From Endothia cerciana (Eukaryota > Ascomycota > Sordariomycetes > Diaporthales > Cryphonectriaceae), in assembly GCA_026119935.1 (NCBI GenBank), contig JALRMH010000020.1:434001-498000 (forward strand): a stretch of 64,000 nucleotides of DNA, in the 5' to 3' direction. The translations under genes and the position numbers were made by a program. How positions within the stretch are numbered: position 1 is the first letter of the stretch; the number at the start of each line of letters is the position of its first letter. Under the pieces are notes generated by a model. That model worked only from the letters and a program-made list of their open reading frames with translations, had not been told where the DNA came from and did not search any database. Of the stretch, positions 47,186-59,829 are shown piece by piece.

Positions 47186-48522
47186 AGGCCACCGGCTGTT
47201 GAGTTGTTGAGGTCGCTACGCCAGGGGCTGCTCCTTCGCTGAGGTGTGCCGGAGGGTAGGCGAGGCGATGCGCCCCCCTCCACGTTTGGCCTTCGTCCTC
47301 CGCGGGCCCGGCTCGCGAGAGGCCACTGGCGTCTATCCATCCATCGGCCGCCGTCCGGCCCGCTGGCTTCATCGTTTTCTTTGTCTGGCTCCGCGCTAGT
47401 TCTAGCACCGGCATTTTGGTAAGCCTTTTTTTGTTTCATTCCACCGACCCTCAACGACAGCTCTTGGCTGACAAACATCAGGTTCAACCGGCACGGCGCA
47501 ACTTGGCGCAGCACGGCTCTAGAGGAGGTGGTTGGCTGGGATCGGTTTCAGGCATGGTTTGGTGGTTTTTTTTCAAGGGGCAACGGCACTTTACGATGTC
47601 AAGCATGTAATGCAACGGATAACCATACCCTTGTCTGTATTCGAGGCGCTCGGGCCCTGGGCTCCTGAACGCGCTTTTGCACGACTTTGGTGGCATGAGA
47701 ACAGGCGTCTAGGTTGTTGCGTTTGTCAGGCTTGTCGCCCGTTCATTTAGTAGATCGTATCCCAAGTCCTCGTTTGGGAGCATGTAGCAGCTTCGTAATT
47801 CAAAGGCGTCACACGCTTTCAATCGTATTCTGCATCGACAACACAAACGTATCAAGAACTTTTCCGGGTCTATCTAGCAGCCTAGTAATGTCACACTATC
47901 ATCATGATCTGCCGCACCAAAAGGTAAGATCCACTTCGTGTCATTTTCTCCCTCCTTCCCTGATGAACGGACGTGAGTCGTGCAGGCTCCAGCACCCTAG
48001 GCTGGGCCACAACGACGGGGGTATTTTGAGCTCTGCCACCAAATGTCATGTCAAACATGGCCGAGAGCGAGCAGCCTTGGTCCGGAAAACCCTATAACGC
48101 CTGAACCCTAGCCGAAGACAACACGAGTCGACCAAAGTCATATGCATGGGCCAACTTGAATGAATCGTTGGTTTCGTCCGCAGCCGGCCTTCCCTCGCGC
48201 GAGAAAAGAAAAGAAAAGGTATGTATATGGGTACATGGTAGAAGCATAGGTTGCTAAAACCAGGTGGAACAGGTCTGTGACATCCTAAGAACGCGATAGA
48301 GCGGTAAACCAAGGGCGGCTCACTAAGAATGTTGGAAGAACGTCACCCCAGAACGGCGAGAGATACCACATTAAAAAATGCCGATGTACCCTGTTCAGAA
48401 CTTCCGAAGTAAAATGTCGTAAACCGGAGCAGAGTAGATGCGTCGTTGGGAAAGTCGGGTGATAGTATCGCGCTCAAGTACCCGTAGTCGCCCACTCTTT
48501 AATGCGCGCGGATCTCGGCCCT
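47186..48522. other. Intergenic, convergent gene ends
   Basis: This 3'-to-3' region precedes the PAB1 stop codon and probably includes a long PAB1 3' UTR. No coding signal. Confidence 0.5.
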
Positions 48523-50880
48523 CTAGGCCTTGGCCTCGGGCTTGTCCTCCTTCTTCTCACCCTCCTCGCCACCCTGGTTCTTGACGTACTCGTCGTAGAC
48601 GGTCATGGCTTCCTCCACCTTGGCGCGCAAAGCGTTGTCGTCGTCGATGCTGTGCACTCATCAGTGTCTGAGTCTCGACATATAAGCTTGATAGAAAGCT
48701 TACAGGTTGACGAGTTCCTGGTTGTCCATCTCCAGGAGCATGCCGGTGATCTTGCCCGCTAGCTCAGGCTGCAACGCCTGGATCTTGGGGAAGATAGCCT
48801 CTCCAAGCAGCTGCTTCTGAGCTGGCGGAGGGGCACCGGCTAGCTGGTTCTGCAGCAAAGCACTAGCGCTCAGGTCTGATGGACCACCCATCTGGGGAGC
48901 TGGGCCACCTCGCCCCTGAGGACCTCCAGGGAAACGGTTGCCCATGTTGCCACGACCGGGCATGCCACCTTCAGGGGTGTTAGTAGGAGCGAAAGCAGGC
49001 ACATTGGGGTCTGAGGAGGTATCTTGCATACCTCCCATGTTTCCAGGTATACCTCCCATGCCCTGCACAGGACCACGGCCGGGTTGGCCACGGCCGCCGG
49101 CGAGGACTGCAGCTTGGTGCTGAACTTGTTGCAGAGCGGCGATGAATTGAGGGTTGTTGGGCTGGCCGTAGGCGTTCGGTGGGAACTGTCCGGGCATGTA
49201 CATGTTGGGCGGCATTTGAGGAGGCATGCCACCGCGGCCACCAGCCTGGCCGGGGTAGGCGTTGGGGAACTGGCCCTGGCGACCTGCCTGCGCACCTGGC
49301 ATGGGCATTCCCCCGAGGTACGGCATGCCGCCGCGGCCACCGGCGCCGGGGAATCCGGGCTGCTGGCCGTAAAAGACGGGAGGCTGCATGAACTGACCGG
49401 GCACACCGGGCATGCCGGCCGCGGCCTGCTGCATGCGGAGCTGGTTCCGGGCTTGGATGCTAGCCTCAAGCTGAGATTTCCGGACATCCTTCCGCTGAGC
49501 AAGGGCGACGTACAGAGGCTTGTCGTTGACCATGCGCTGGTTCATGTCGGCAACAGCCTTGGTGGCATCGTCGGGGTTGCTGAAGCAAACGAAGCCGAAG
49601 CCCTTGCTCTTGCCAAACCTCTTCTCGCCCTTCTTCTCGGACCTCTGCTCGCCACCCTCCTCACCAGAACCGGTGGACTCCTCGGCCTCCCTCGTGTTCT
49701 CCTTATCCTTCTCCTCAGGCTCCTCACCTTCGACGTACGTGTCACGCATGACCTTGGCGGATGTGATGGGACCGTACTCGGCGAACATGTTCCGCAGCTT
49801 CTCGTCATCAATATCATCCGAGAGGTTCTTGACGTAGAGGTTGACGCCCTGGTACTTGTTGGCCTTCTCCTGACGGGCAGCCTCGTAAGACCTGCGCAGC
49901 TCCTCCTCGCGCTCGTGCTTCTTCTGAGCACGACCAACGTAGAGGTCCTGACCCTTGAAGTCGTTGCCGTTAAGCTCCTCGACAGCCTTGGCAGCAGCCT
50001 CGTGAGAGATGAAGTTGACGAAGCCAAAGCCACGGTTCTTGCCGGTCTCCTGATCGCGAGCCAGGGAGGAAGAAGTAATGTCACCGTAATTGTTGAACAG
50101 ATCGCGGAACTCATCATCAGAAGTCTCGGGGTTGATGTTCTTGACGTAGACGTTGGTGAAGTTGGCCTTCATCTCCTCGAACTTGCTCTGGCGATCCTTC
50201 TTCGGGATGTGGTGTCCAACGTAGACCTTCTTCTCGTTCAGGAGCATGCCATTAACATGCTTGATGGCCTGGGATGCGGCCTCGTCGGTCTCGTAGTGAA
50301 CGAAACCGTAGCCCTTTGAGTTGCCATTCTCGTCCTGGGCGACCTTGCAGCTGAGGATATTGCCGAAGGCAGCGAAGGTGTCGTGGAGGGCCTTGTTGTC
50401 GATGGCGACATCGAGGTTCTTGATGAAGACATTGCCAGCACCGGTCTTGCGCAGGGCGGGGTCGCGCTGAGACCACATGATACGGCAGGGGCGACCCTTG
50501 ATGATAGTGTAGTTGAGTTCCTCAAGGGCTTTCTCACCATCGCTGGTGGTATTGTAGTTGACGTAGGCATATCCAAGAGAGCGACGGGTGACGGCATCAC
50601 GGCAGACACGGATGGAGGCGACAGGGCCAATCTGGGAGAAGAGCTCGAAGAGCATGGCTTCGGTGACGGAGGGGTCGAGCTCGCCAACATAGAGAGAAGC
50701 GGAGGAGGCGTGGTTCGGGGCAGCAGAGCTGGGGGTGGGGCCAGATTCCTCGCCAGTGAACTCGCTGGGGGGAACAGAGGTGTTGATGTTGGCGGGGGCC
50801 TTGTCGGAACCGTTGAGGTTGGTGTTGCCGAGGTCAGCAGCGAGCTGATCAACAGCGCCAGCAGGGACGGGAGCAGCCAT
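48523..50880 (-). CDS. PAB1: Cytoplasmic polyadenylate-binding protein
   Basis: Exons are 48704-50880 and 48523-48649 (54-bp intron GTAAGC...CACAG), giving 767 aa. Four RRMs bind poly(A): RRM1 from about residue 62 (SLYVGELDPSVTE; RNP1 SLGYAYVNY), RRM2 (NVFIKNLDVAIDN; KGYGFVHYE), RRM3 (NVYVKNINPETSD; RGFGFVNF) and RRM4 (NLYVKNLSDDIDD; KGFGFVCF). RRM4 carries a charged insert of roughly 45 residues (EEPEEKDKENTREAEES and following) before its RNP1, a known trait of filamentous-fungal Pab1. A Met/Pro/Gly-rich linker follows, then the PABC/MLLE domain (LGEAIFPKIQALQPELAGKI, trimmed; KITGMLLEMDNQEL) that recruits PAM2 partners; the second exon completes its last helix. It promotes translation and controls deadenylation. 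The start is the first ATG of the coding frame (MAAPVPAG). Confidence 0.97.
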
Positions 50881-52811
50881 TGCGATACGTGGAGATGCGC
50901 TTTGCGGCACTGTAGGAGACGCGCACGGAATGGTCAACAGGAGGTTGTGAGAACGGGCCACGGTGTAGGGGGGATGGATGTAGCGCTTAGGACTGTGTGG
51001 AGGGCGAGGGAAGGGACCGCGGCGGCGCAACGTGTTTGTGATGAGCAGGCGATGGTGGACGTCGAGATAGTCGGCGTTTTATCAATACGGACGAATGAAC
51101 GTACCTGAGAAACTGGGTTTCTAGTAAAGTTCGTGCGACAAGTGACGAACTATAGATGGCTGGAGATGGCCTGGATAGGAGCTTGCTTGTGACTGCACGA
51201 GGCAACAAAGCAAACCAGCGGGGGTCAAAGGAAACCGTGTGATTTGGGAACCTATCGGATTCCGGATCGGTGGGTCCTGATTGATGCTGGAGTGACCAAA
51301 AGGGGCGAGACAAGATGACAAGAACCACGTCGTCTGGGTTGGTGGTGATGAGGGTGAAGGTTGGGTTGGGATGTGTTTGTGGTTTTTGGGTTGTAGGTAA
51401 GGTTGGTGATGGTTTCCAAGGACTGAACCTGGAGGGTTTTTTTTTTTTTTGGGCTGGATTTTCAAATTTTTTTTGTGTGGTTTTTCTGATGGAAGAAGTT
51501 GGCGAGAACAGGACTCATGTACGATAAAGATCGTACGCTGGTGAACTGAAGCTCGCGCGAACCTGAGGGTGGGTGGTCTCTGGGGATAAAGTTCGTTTGT
51601 GTTGGTGGGAGGGAGGAGAGAGAAGGAGGAGCACCCGTCGATCTTTTGTTAAAAGAAGTTTTTTTTTTTCTGTCACTGCAGATTCCTGGCAGTCGCGACT
51701 GCGCTAGCGGGTACCGAAGTACTTACTGAATCTGGGCGTGGGGGACAAGATGACCCATGCCAGCTTGGATAAGTCAGTCACTAAGGGTGGCTAGTGAATC
51801 AAAGCACCTCGGCCGTGAATGTAAAAATAATTGAAGTCGAATAAAATAAAAATGCATTTCCCACGGGGCTGTATTTCATGGTGGAAGAGAGAGGTAGAGA
51901 CTGCGTGTATTAGCATATGACAAGTGATCTCGTCAGCTACACCGGTAGCGTTTAGGTACTAGGATTGTAGCTTAACTATATAGATAGGTGTAGGTCTCAT
52001 CTCTCCACAAGAACAGATATTGGCAGAGCAGTCACACAATGATGATGTTGAGGCAAGATCAACCTGTGAGAAAAATAAGAGAAGATAACTTCTGTTTCTG
52101 AGCAGACTGCGTGGAAGTCACGATTCATAGACTGACATTTGTGATGATGACCACCAAGTAAGCATTGATACAACCCAAGGTCATCTTCATACAAAGAAAG
52201 ATGTTGTACCAAAGCAAGTTAATTCAACTAACGCGACGAGTTTAATTGGCCGTTCACCTCTGCACACCGCGTTTCCCTCATGCCTGTGCTCAAAGGATGC
52301 GTGTCACCTAGCGGCCCTACTAACAGGTACTGTAGTGGAGGTCTTATCACTTATCAGGGCCGAGCTCAGTTTGGAGGGGCAGAGGCGGGGTTGACCCTAG
52401 CGTCTTCAGGGGGTGAAGCCCCTGGAAGCGAAGCAGCCACACCGGATCCTGGAGGCGCCTTCTTCCCGCAAGCTGACTAAAATCGTCACCAGGAAGCTGA
52501 ACTTTCCAGAAGCTAACCCCGGTCTCAATCACGCCTGGACCTCAAGGCTGTCTGAGGCTGCCAGCCTGGCGAACCTCGATATCAGGGACCACTTCCAGCA
52601 TCCCTCGACGATAAACACCCGGACAACTGTTTCTCCTCCGCCACTTCTTCCTAGAAGTTCCTTTCACAGCCTGCACAGTCTTCCTCTGACTGCGGCCCCA
52701 AGACGTTTCGGTCCTCGCCTGGACACTCACCCCAGTAGCTTCCGTTACCCCCTCGAGTGACGACAACATTCGATGTGCTGGTCGTGAGAATCAGACCCAT
52801 CCGCCGCTACC
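50881..52811. other. Divergent upstream region, PAB1 and HECT ligase
   Basis: About 1.9 kb between two start codons. The PAB1 side has A-tracts on the sense strand (listed separately) and several CT-rich stretches. A possible 5' UTR intron end (CCACACAG, near 51000 on the minus strand) is seen but not firm. The HECT side shows no gene. Confidence 0.5.
51437..51669 (-). promoter_or_regulatory. A-tracts upstream of PAB1, candidate autoregulatory element
   Basis: On the PAB1 sense strand there are uninterrupted A runs of 14 (51437-51450), 8 (51467-51474) and 11 (51659-51669), about 560-790 bp before the ATG. In animals, PABP mRNA has an A-rich 5' leader that PABP itself binds to repress translation. 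Whether these tracts are transcribed here is unknown, and they could instead be nucleosome-excluding promoter elements. Confidence 0.35.
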
Positions 52812-55800
52812 ATGTCCTTTCCGACCTTCTCTGGAAGCTCGCGGCGGCCGCGGAACGTCAACATGAGCGGCCAGAAGAACCTGAACCCCTTCGCCGCCAC
52901 TTCCTGGACACTCTCCGCTTCCTCAAACGCCTCCAAGACGGTCGCTGACGCACAGGCCGAGCGCCGTCAGCGTCAGCAGGAGAGGGCAAGGCTAAAAGCT
53001 GCCGAGTCAATACAGCGTACATGGCGAGGCCATAGGGTTAGGAGGAATCTAAGAGATGAGCGTCGCCAGTCGCTCGACGAGCTCTACAGCAGTCCCTCCT
53101 TCACCGACCCCGGGGCAAGGTCGTTACAAGCCCTACAGGCGGTTATGACATCCCTTGATCCCTCGCGACCGGATGACCAGGAACGGCTGGAGCGTTTTGC
53201 TACGGACTTGGCGGAATCTGGCTGCTCGGCTCTTGCAGCGGCAAAACCACCGCAGATAAGGCAACTGACAACCCAACTGCTTGCACTCTTGGGAAGGTAT
53301 ACAATTCGTCCCCTAGTCCAGCTTTTGGTGTCGGTCCACATGGCTGACAGAATGGTAATAGGTCGGGCAACGACAAGGTACTCCGCTCAATATTCGTCCC
53401 ACTTATATCGATATTCGAGTCGAATTTCAAGGCTGCTGAGGACAGTCTGGACTCTCTATACAGCATTATTGGGACATACTGCCGCAATGGGAAAGTCAGG
53501 GATGCAGCTAGTCTAGAGCTGCTGGAGAAAGCAATTCTAGTCCCGCTGTCGAAGGACCCCGGCCGGCATGCCTCGAGAGCATTTGCCTTGAGCTTCTTGA
53601 CACAGCCGGATCTCGAGCTCTTTGAAGCAAATGTTGCCGCCTTTACACAAAGCGTCGATGTGGAAACTATTTCGGCAGCCATTGTCGAGGCATATACAAC
53701 AGGGTTGGCATCTTCGCATACATCAAATGCCCGGCTGTGGCTGCTTGCGCACTTCATCGCATTGGGTAATGGCAAGCAGGATATGTCCCTTGGTTCTTCG
53801 TACTTGAATGCGATGTACATTCAGCTCTCCAGTCTGCATCTAGAGTTGAAAAGGCACCACATTGGTCGAGGAACGGCTGCCGCAGCAAATACATCGACAG
53901 ATTCCAAGACGCGACTCCCACCTTTCATAGAAAAGGCCATCGGATCCCTGGTCGAGCGAGATGAAATTTCCCACGTCCTAGAGAAATTCACCACGTGAGT
54001 CGGACCAATAGTCATGTTTAGCCTGCACATATGGTTGCTGACCCCTTCCCAGGAATTTTGCAGGTTCATCTCAAGAGGAGTACAAAGAAGCAAGTCTCTT
54101 GGCGGCTTATATTCTCACCCTGATCAGGTGCTTCCCGGCTCTCAGCGACGATATTCGCATGAAACTCTACCTGGCGAGTATCCCGTCAAAATCAGGACAC
54201 TCAAATTCAGTCAAGTTCTTCTGGGATGCAATGGTGCGGACCAAGATCTTCATGCTCATACAATCCGACGAGCGAGGAAGCACCCTAGCCTTACTCAAGC
54301 GCCAGGACTCCAAGCAATCGAGCGTCATCAAGGACGATGCGCTGTGGGATCGTGAATGGCGGGCAATACTGCTTTTCCTCGAACTATACGTCTTTGTTCT
54401 GAGGCTTGCTGATGATGAGGATTTTGCCTATCCTTGGGCCTCAGCAGGGTTTCACACCGGATCAACATCAAATCTGCGGCAGTGCATGCTGACCCGGACC
54501 GAGCTGCAAGGGCTGTCCCTATTCCTGAGAAACCTTGCTTTCACATTGTATTATAATGAAACCGACCTTCAAGAACATGCCTCCAGGCTCACGCAGCTTG
54601 AGGCCCCAAACACCACCGTCGACGATCTTTTCAGCCCACTCATACAGGACACGCGAGAGAAAAAGAAGACGCAGGATACATACAACGTCATTCCCGGCGT
54701 AGACTTTGATACATTTAGAAGCACAATCACGACGGCCATGCGTATGGTCTATGAGCGCGACTCTCGTCGACAGTTCCTATCCCACGATCACTGGTTGATG
54801 ACTTCGAGATTCGACATGCACAACTTCATGGACAATGTTGTCTTGGAGGTCGAGCGGCAGCGTCAACTAAGCGAAGAGGGCCTTGATGAAGATGAGCTGG
54901 GTATGGATGAAGATGAAGACGATCAGGAGGGCTTTAGCCGGATGCCAACGGGCTACGCATCGCAAGCTCTTCGTATCGAGAGGCTCAGGGCGGCACACAA
55001 GAAGGAACAACGCAAGAGGCTGCTCGCCTCGGTCGGACCGAAGCTCGAAATACTACGCAATATGCCTTTCATCATTCCCTTCGATGTCAGGGTGAAGATC
55101 TTCCGCAAGCTCGTCATCGTGGACAAGACAAGACGGAGAAATGGCATGCTGGAGGCAGACCAATGGCGGATGCAAATCATGCAACTCATCCATGATCCCG
55201 GCAGAGCCAGAGACAGACTTGAGAGGCATCATGCCAAGGTTCGTCGGGGCAAAGTCTTCGAAGATGCCTTTGCGCAGTTTTACGCGCTACGCGATGGGTT
55301 GAAGGAGCCAATACAGATCACGTTCGTTGATCAATTCGACATCCCGGAGGCAGGCATTGACGGTGGAGGCGTGACGAAAGAGTTCTTGACGAGTGTCACT
55401 AAGGAGGCCTTCACCGACGACCTCAGCCTCTTCGTCGCTAATAGCAAGAGTTCGTTGTATCCTAACCCTTGCGCTCTGGATCAGCGCCAAGAAAAGCTTA
55501 GAGAGTCCGGCCTAGGCCCAGATTCAGAAGAATGGAGGGAGGATATATCGAACATCCTCGCGCAGTACGAGTTTCTCGGCCGAATCATTGGCAAGTGTCT
55601 CTACGAGGGCATCCTCATCGACGTCGTCTTCGCTGGTTTCTTCTTGCTCAAGTGGGCGGCGGCGGCATCGGATGCAGGCTATCGAGCAAATATCAACGAC
55701 CTGAGAGAGTTCGACGAAGAACTCTACAACGGCATGATGAGGCTCAAGAACTACCCTGGAGACGTCTCGGAGCTGGGCCTCGACTTCACTATTGAAGATC

Positions 55801-56408
55801 AAGTCTCCTTGGCCAACGAGCCCATGCGAATTCTCACACGCCAACTCATGCCCAATGGCGACAAAATCACCGTGACCAACGATAACAAGCTCCTGTACGT
55901 CAATTACGTTGCCCGCCATCGCCTAGTCGCCCAGCCCTTCGCGGTGACCCGCGCGTTCCTGACCGGTCTCGGCACTATCATTGAACCCGCCTGGCTCAGC
56001 ATGTTCAACCAATCTGAGCTGCAGCGGCTTGTGGGTGGTGACTCCACCGACATCGACATCGAGGACCTTCGGCGCAATACAATCTACTCGGGCTTGTACG
56101 AGATCGGCGACGATGGTCTGGAGCACCCTACCATCCAGATGTTCTGGGAGGTCATGCACGGCCTGGAGGACTCGCAGCGCCGTGACGTGCTCAAGTACGT
56201 GACATCGACGCCGCGGGCGCCTCTGCTTGGGTTCAGTCAGCTGAGCCCGCGATTCAGCATCCGCGATGGCGGGAGGGATACCACGCGACTGCCAAGCGCC
56301 AGCACGTGCGTAAACCTGTTGAAGCTGCCGACGTATGACTCGGCGCAGCTGTTGAGGGATAAATTGTTGTATGCCGTTAGCTCCGGGGCTGGGTTCGATC
56401 TGAGCTAG
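52812..56408 (+). CDS. HUL5: HECT-type E3 ubiquitin ligase, UBE3C/Hul5 class
   Basis: Exons are 52812-53296, 53362-53994 and 54053-56408, giving 1157 aa. The N-terminus has a coiled basic stretch and an IQ-like motif (AAESIQRTWRGHRVRRNL, near residues 60-80), the mark of the UBE3C/Hul5 class. The middle is helical. The HECT domain fills the last 380 or so residues: ITFVDQFDIPEAGIDGGGVTKEF (trimmed here), FLGRIIGKCLYEGILIDV, the N-lobe E2 site, LPSASTCVNLLKLPTY with the catalytic Cys near residue 1124, and a C-terminal FDLS (the aromatic three residues before the end is typical). Hul5 works at the proteasome, lengthening ubiquitin chains and clearing misfolded proteins. The splice joints are GTATAC...AATAG and GTGAGT...CCCAG. 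Confidence 0.95.
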
Positions 56409-57145
56409 ACTCCAACTACCCCTTTTTGCGCATTAGGAGTCGATAGGTGGCATAGATGACAGCCGGCGTTGGGATTTGATCCATCTACGTCCTTCGGTTC
56501 CGCTGCCGAGACCCCTCCTCACAACCTGTCACACTCACACGATTGACGAGATAGAACGAGATAAGAACATGCATATTCTAATGTCTGATGAAGGCACTGA
56601 ACCCCAAACATCTGATCCGGTCCCGTTTCCTGCTTACTGACTACGAATCGGTCTGCGGGTAGACCTCGTAGAACACGGTTCCGGATGACAAGGTTCGCAT
56701 TGTGAGCCGTGACTCGACGTTTTCAAGCACCATATAGTTCGACGCCTTGTGTGCGGACTCCCTAATCCTTGCGATGTTGAGACTCCCTTTCATGGTTTGA
56801 AGCTATTCAAGAATCGATGAAGGCCCGGGTTTCATCACCGATCTACGCAGGGACACCGCCACGCTTCACGATGGATGAGACAGGAAACAAAGTTTCCACC
56901 GGGTGGCCAGTCGCGGTCGGAGGATCTGTGGCTCCAGCTGGGGATGGAAGCTTGACTTATGCATATTTCTGACCTGGTCCCCTTCTTGTTGCTGGTTCCA
57001 GTCCTATCACTTCCATCACAACTTTACGACTTCACGAACCTTTATACGACTTCTCGAAGCAACCTAGGGCTCCCGGTATACGCTTTCAATTTGTTCCCTG
57101 AATTGGTAGTTGCGGTACGATCGTCTCCACTGTTAAAGTTCCAAT
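56409..57145. other. Intergenic
   Basis: 3' region of the HECT gene and upstream region of the small secreted protein. CT-rich near 57000-57060. No gene seen. Confidence 0.55.
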
Positions 57146-57554
57146 ATGAAATTCTTTCTAGCTTTCATGCTCCCCTTCATCGGGCCCGCGGTCGCCGCAC
57201 CGACCCTCGAGTACCGCCAGGCGTCCAATGTAACGACGGCAGCAGGCACAACAACGCAGCTGACCTTCAAGGGCGCGGGCGCCTCGTTCACCGTGAACGC
57301 TCCTCTTGATGGGAGTGCCTTCCAGATCCGTACGCCACAACGCCCCGCCACTTATCCTAGTATCCCAAAATGCCCAGCCTACTGACCCGGACCGCACAGC
57401 CAACCCCATCTCGGTCGACGCCATCACGCAGGCGGGCACGGGCAGCTGCACGCTCACGGGCGTGAACGGCGTCAAGCTAACGGTCCTCGGCACGAACAAC
57501 GGGGCGACCATCGCGCCGCCGCAGACGATCGTAAGCGGCAGCTGTTCAGCGTGA
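57146..57554 (+). CDS. Small secreted protein
   Basis: Exons are 57146-57329 and 57400-57554 (70-bp intron GTACGC...CACAG), giving 112 aa. A signal peptide (FFLAFMLPFIGPAVAAP) is followed by a Thr/Gly/Ala-rich mature chain of about 95 aa with only two cysteines (GSCTLTG and SGSCSA), one of which is near the C-terminus, so a single disulfide is likely. TQLTFKGAGASFTVNAP and VNGVKLTVLGTN read as alternating beta strands, suggesting a compact beta-sandwich. No enzyme motif is visible. Such proteins are common among fungal surface or effector-like proteins, but that role is inferred only from size and export. Confidence 0.78.
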
Positions 57555-57747
57555 ATGAAATCATCCTTGGACGGGCTCAGCAGGGTGTTACGGGCCGAGG
57601 AACAGCGGGCTGTTCTGACTCCGGGCGGGCGGGACTCGCGTGTTCACTTTTTTATACCCATTTTTGTACCCAAAATATGGCGGGCGTTGGCGTTGGGCTT
57701 CGTATAGCATGACCATAATCCGTGGGTCCCACGATACCTTCACCGTC

Positions 57748-59829
57748 TCATTTCGACTTGCCCCCCTGGAAGCTCGTCTTGAGGATATGCGGCTTCCTCT
57801 CTTTCAGGTCGAGGATCATCTGTCCAAACAGTCCATTCGCCCATGAGAACCAGCTCCGCGTCCACATCTCCTGGTTGTGCACGTTGATGCTCTCGTGTAT
57901 CAGCCCAAGCCCGGCCGTGGAAGACAGGATCTGGGACAGCATGTCCTTGATCTCCTCGTCGTCGTCGGTCGTCATGATCCCGACGACCAAAGACATTGGC
58001 CAGACCATGCCGGGTCCGATATGTGGGCCGCCCGTGCCGTTGATCACAGGGCCGTGGTCGTAGTAGGGGTTGGCGTTAGACAGGATGAATTTGCGCGTTG
58101 CGCGGTAGACTGGATCAGCGCGGCCGATGTAGCCTGTCAATGGCGAGGAGAGGAGGGATGGAAGGTTGGCATCGTCCTGCATGCTGTCAGCCAGATATTC
58201 CAATGTCGAGACTTGTCTTGAAGCCTCCCACTCACCATCACGCTGCTCGACGCGAATCCATCAACCTCATAAGCAAGGATCTCGCCGAAGTCTGGATGCT
58301 TAACCTTGCCATACTTCTCAATACCCTTCCGAATATCCTTCGCGATACGGCGCATCCTCTCGGTCCTAGTCTCGTCCTCGTCCCCAACATCCTCTTCCTC
58401 CCCATCAGCCAACACACTTTGGTGCCCCTGACTCCCCGCCGCCGCAGAAAGCCGATCCTCCTCCTTCTCGACCTTGGCCATGATCTCCGCGCACTGCTCG
58501 AGGTACCTCGCGAGCATCATATTCGCCGGGATCAAGAACTGATACGTAGTCGCATCATCACTCGGCCTGAAACCGCTCCTGATCAACCCGGTCCCGCCGT
58601 TGACCGGACTCCCATTCCCACGATTTGCCAGCGTCTCAGTTGGCACAGACGAGGTCCTCTCGAAACGATATGGGCTATCCGGCACTATCCCGTCGTCCTT
58701 ATACGTCGGCATCCGCATCTCCTCGGCGGTATCCAGAATCGTCACCACCGCGCCCATCCACCCCTCCGCGCCACGTTCGCCCCTATTCTTCTTCCTCCTC
58801 GGGCCTCCCTTTCCCCTCCCGGTTGTGAAACCCAGGCTGCTCGCGTCGACGAAGAACCGCATGTCCTTTGTCCGGCTGAAGTAGTCCCAGCTCAGCTGGA
58901 GGAACGCGGCCAGGCTGTCCAGCTCGTACTTGCACTCGAAGACGACCGCGGGGTCGTAAGGCGGCCACACGAGGTCGCGCTTGTTGCCGTCGTTGCCCGG
59001 GGCCATCTCGGCCTCGACCGGCGGCTGGAAGGCGTTGCAGTGCGGCGAGGCGAGGATGTAGCGCGCCTGGAGGTTGATCGCGCCGCGGAAGAGGGACGCG
59101 AGCTTTGAGGGCTTGTTGGTCAGGGAGCTGGAGGCGTCCTTGGAGCCGGCTGGGGGTGGCTGTGGCGGCCTGAGCAGGCTGACGTAGCTTTGGAGCTGGT
59201 TGGCGGAGTCGCGGAGCCACATGGCGTGAATATCACCAGTCGTAATGAAGGTCAACTGCGGAGAGTCGGAGTCAGCGCATTGTACATCTAGTCAACGTCG
59301 GCCGCGGGGTCTCACGCACCTCTTCGTTCACATTCGTGTTCGAGACACCCGTCCACGTAACGGACGTATCCAGCGTATTCGGGAAACAATTCTCGAACAA
59401 CCTGAACAGATCCGGATCCTTTATGGTTTTGTTCATCTCGTCGATGACCGCCTCGACCTCCGGGACAACCACCTTCCTGCACTCACTCGCCGGCCTCTGA
59501 TATGGCAGGTCATACCGGCCACCAGTGAATGGCTCATGCCTGCGTGCGGCATAATGCCCGTACTCCGGGCAGTCTGCGTCTGTTGTAACGGAAACTACGG
59601 TCCCGGACGCCGCCTCGTACACGAAGGGTGCGTCCAGTGGTACCTCGGGGATGATATCCGCGTCACGCAGGATACTCCGCGTGGTGCACAGGAGCCCGTA
59701 GAGCACCAGCGCGCCGACGAATGTTGTCAGCGTCTGCTGCCGGGACCTCCACATCGCGCGTCGTGGTGAGTTCGCCAGGCCGCCCGGGATGAGGATGCCG
59801 TGGGCGGACTGAATCCTGACCCTCTTCAT
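57748..59829 (-). CDS. GH125 exo-alpha-1,6-mannosidase, membrane-anchored
   Basis: Exons are 59320-59829, 58236-59255 and 57748-58176 (introns 64 and 59 bp, all phase 0), giving 652 aa. A type II anchor (TLTTFVGALVLYGLLCTT, near residues 33-50) puts the catalytic part in the secretory lumen or outside. GH125 landmarks include ENCFPNTLDTSVTW, FITTGDIHAMWLRDSANQL, LDSLAAFLQLSWDYF, DDATTYQFLIPANMM, ANPYYDHGPVINGTGGPHIG and LGLIHESINVHNQ with WFSWANGLFGQMI close to the end. The family removes alpha-1,6-linked mannose with inversion. A basic linker (GRGKGGPRRKKNRGERG) and an acidic loop (GEEEDVGDEDE) interrupt the core and are absent from bacterial members. A GH92 enzyme is also present in this window. 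Confidence 0.93.

Noticed and set aside
49024..50319. A 431-codon plus-strand frame opposite PAB1
   Set aside because: It is the mirror of the PAB1 RRM coding sequence; high GC at third positions keeps the opposite frame open. No domain is present.
58098..59108. A 336-codon plus-strand frame opposite GH125
   Set aside because: Antisense shadow of a recognised glycoside hydrolase exon, rich in Arg/Pro as expected of such shadows.
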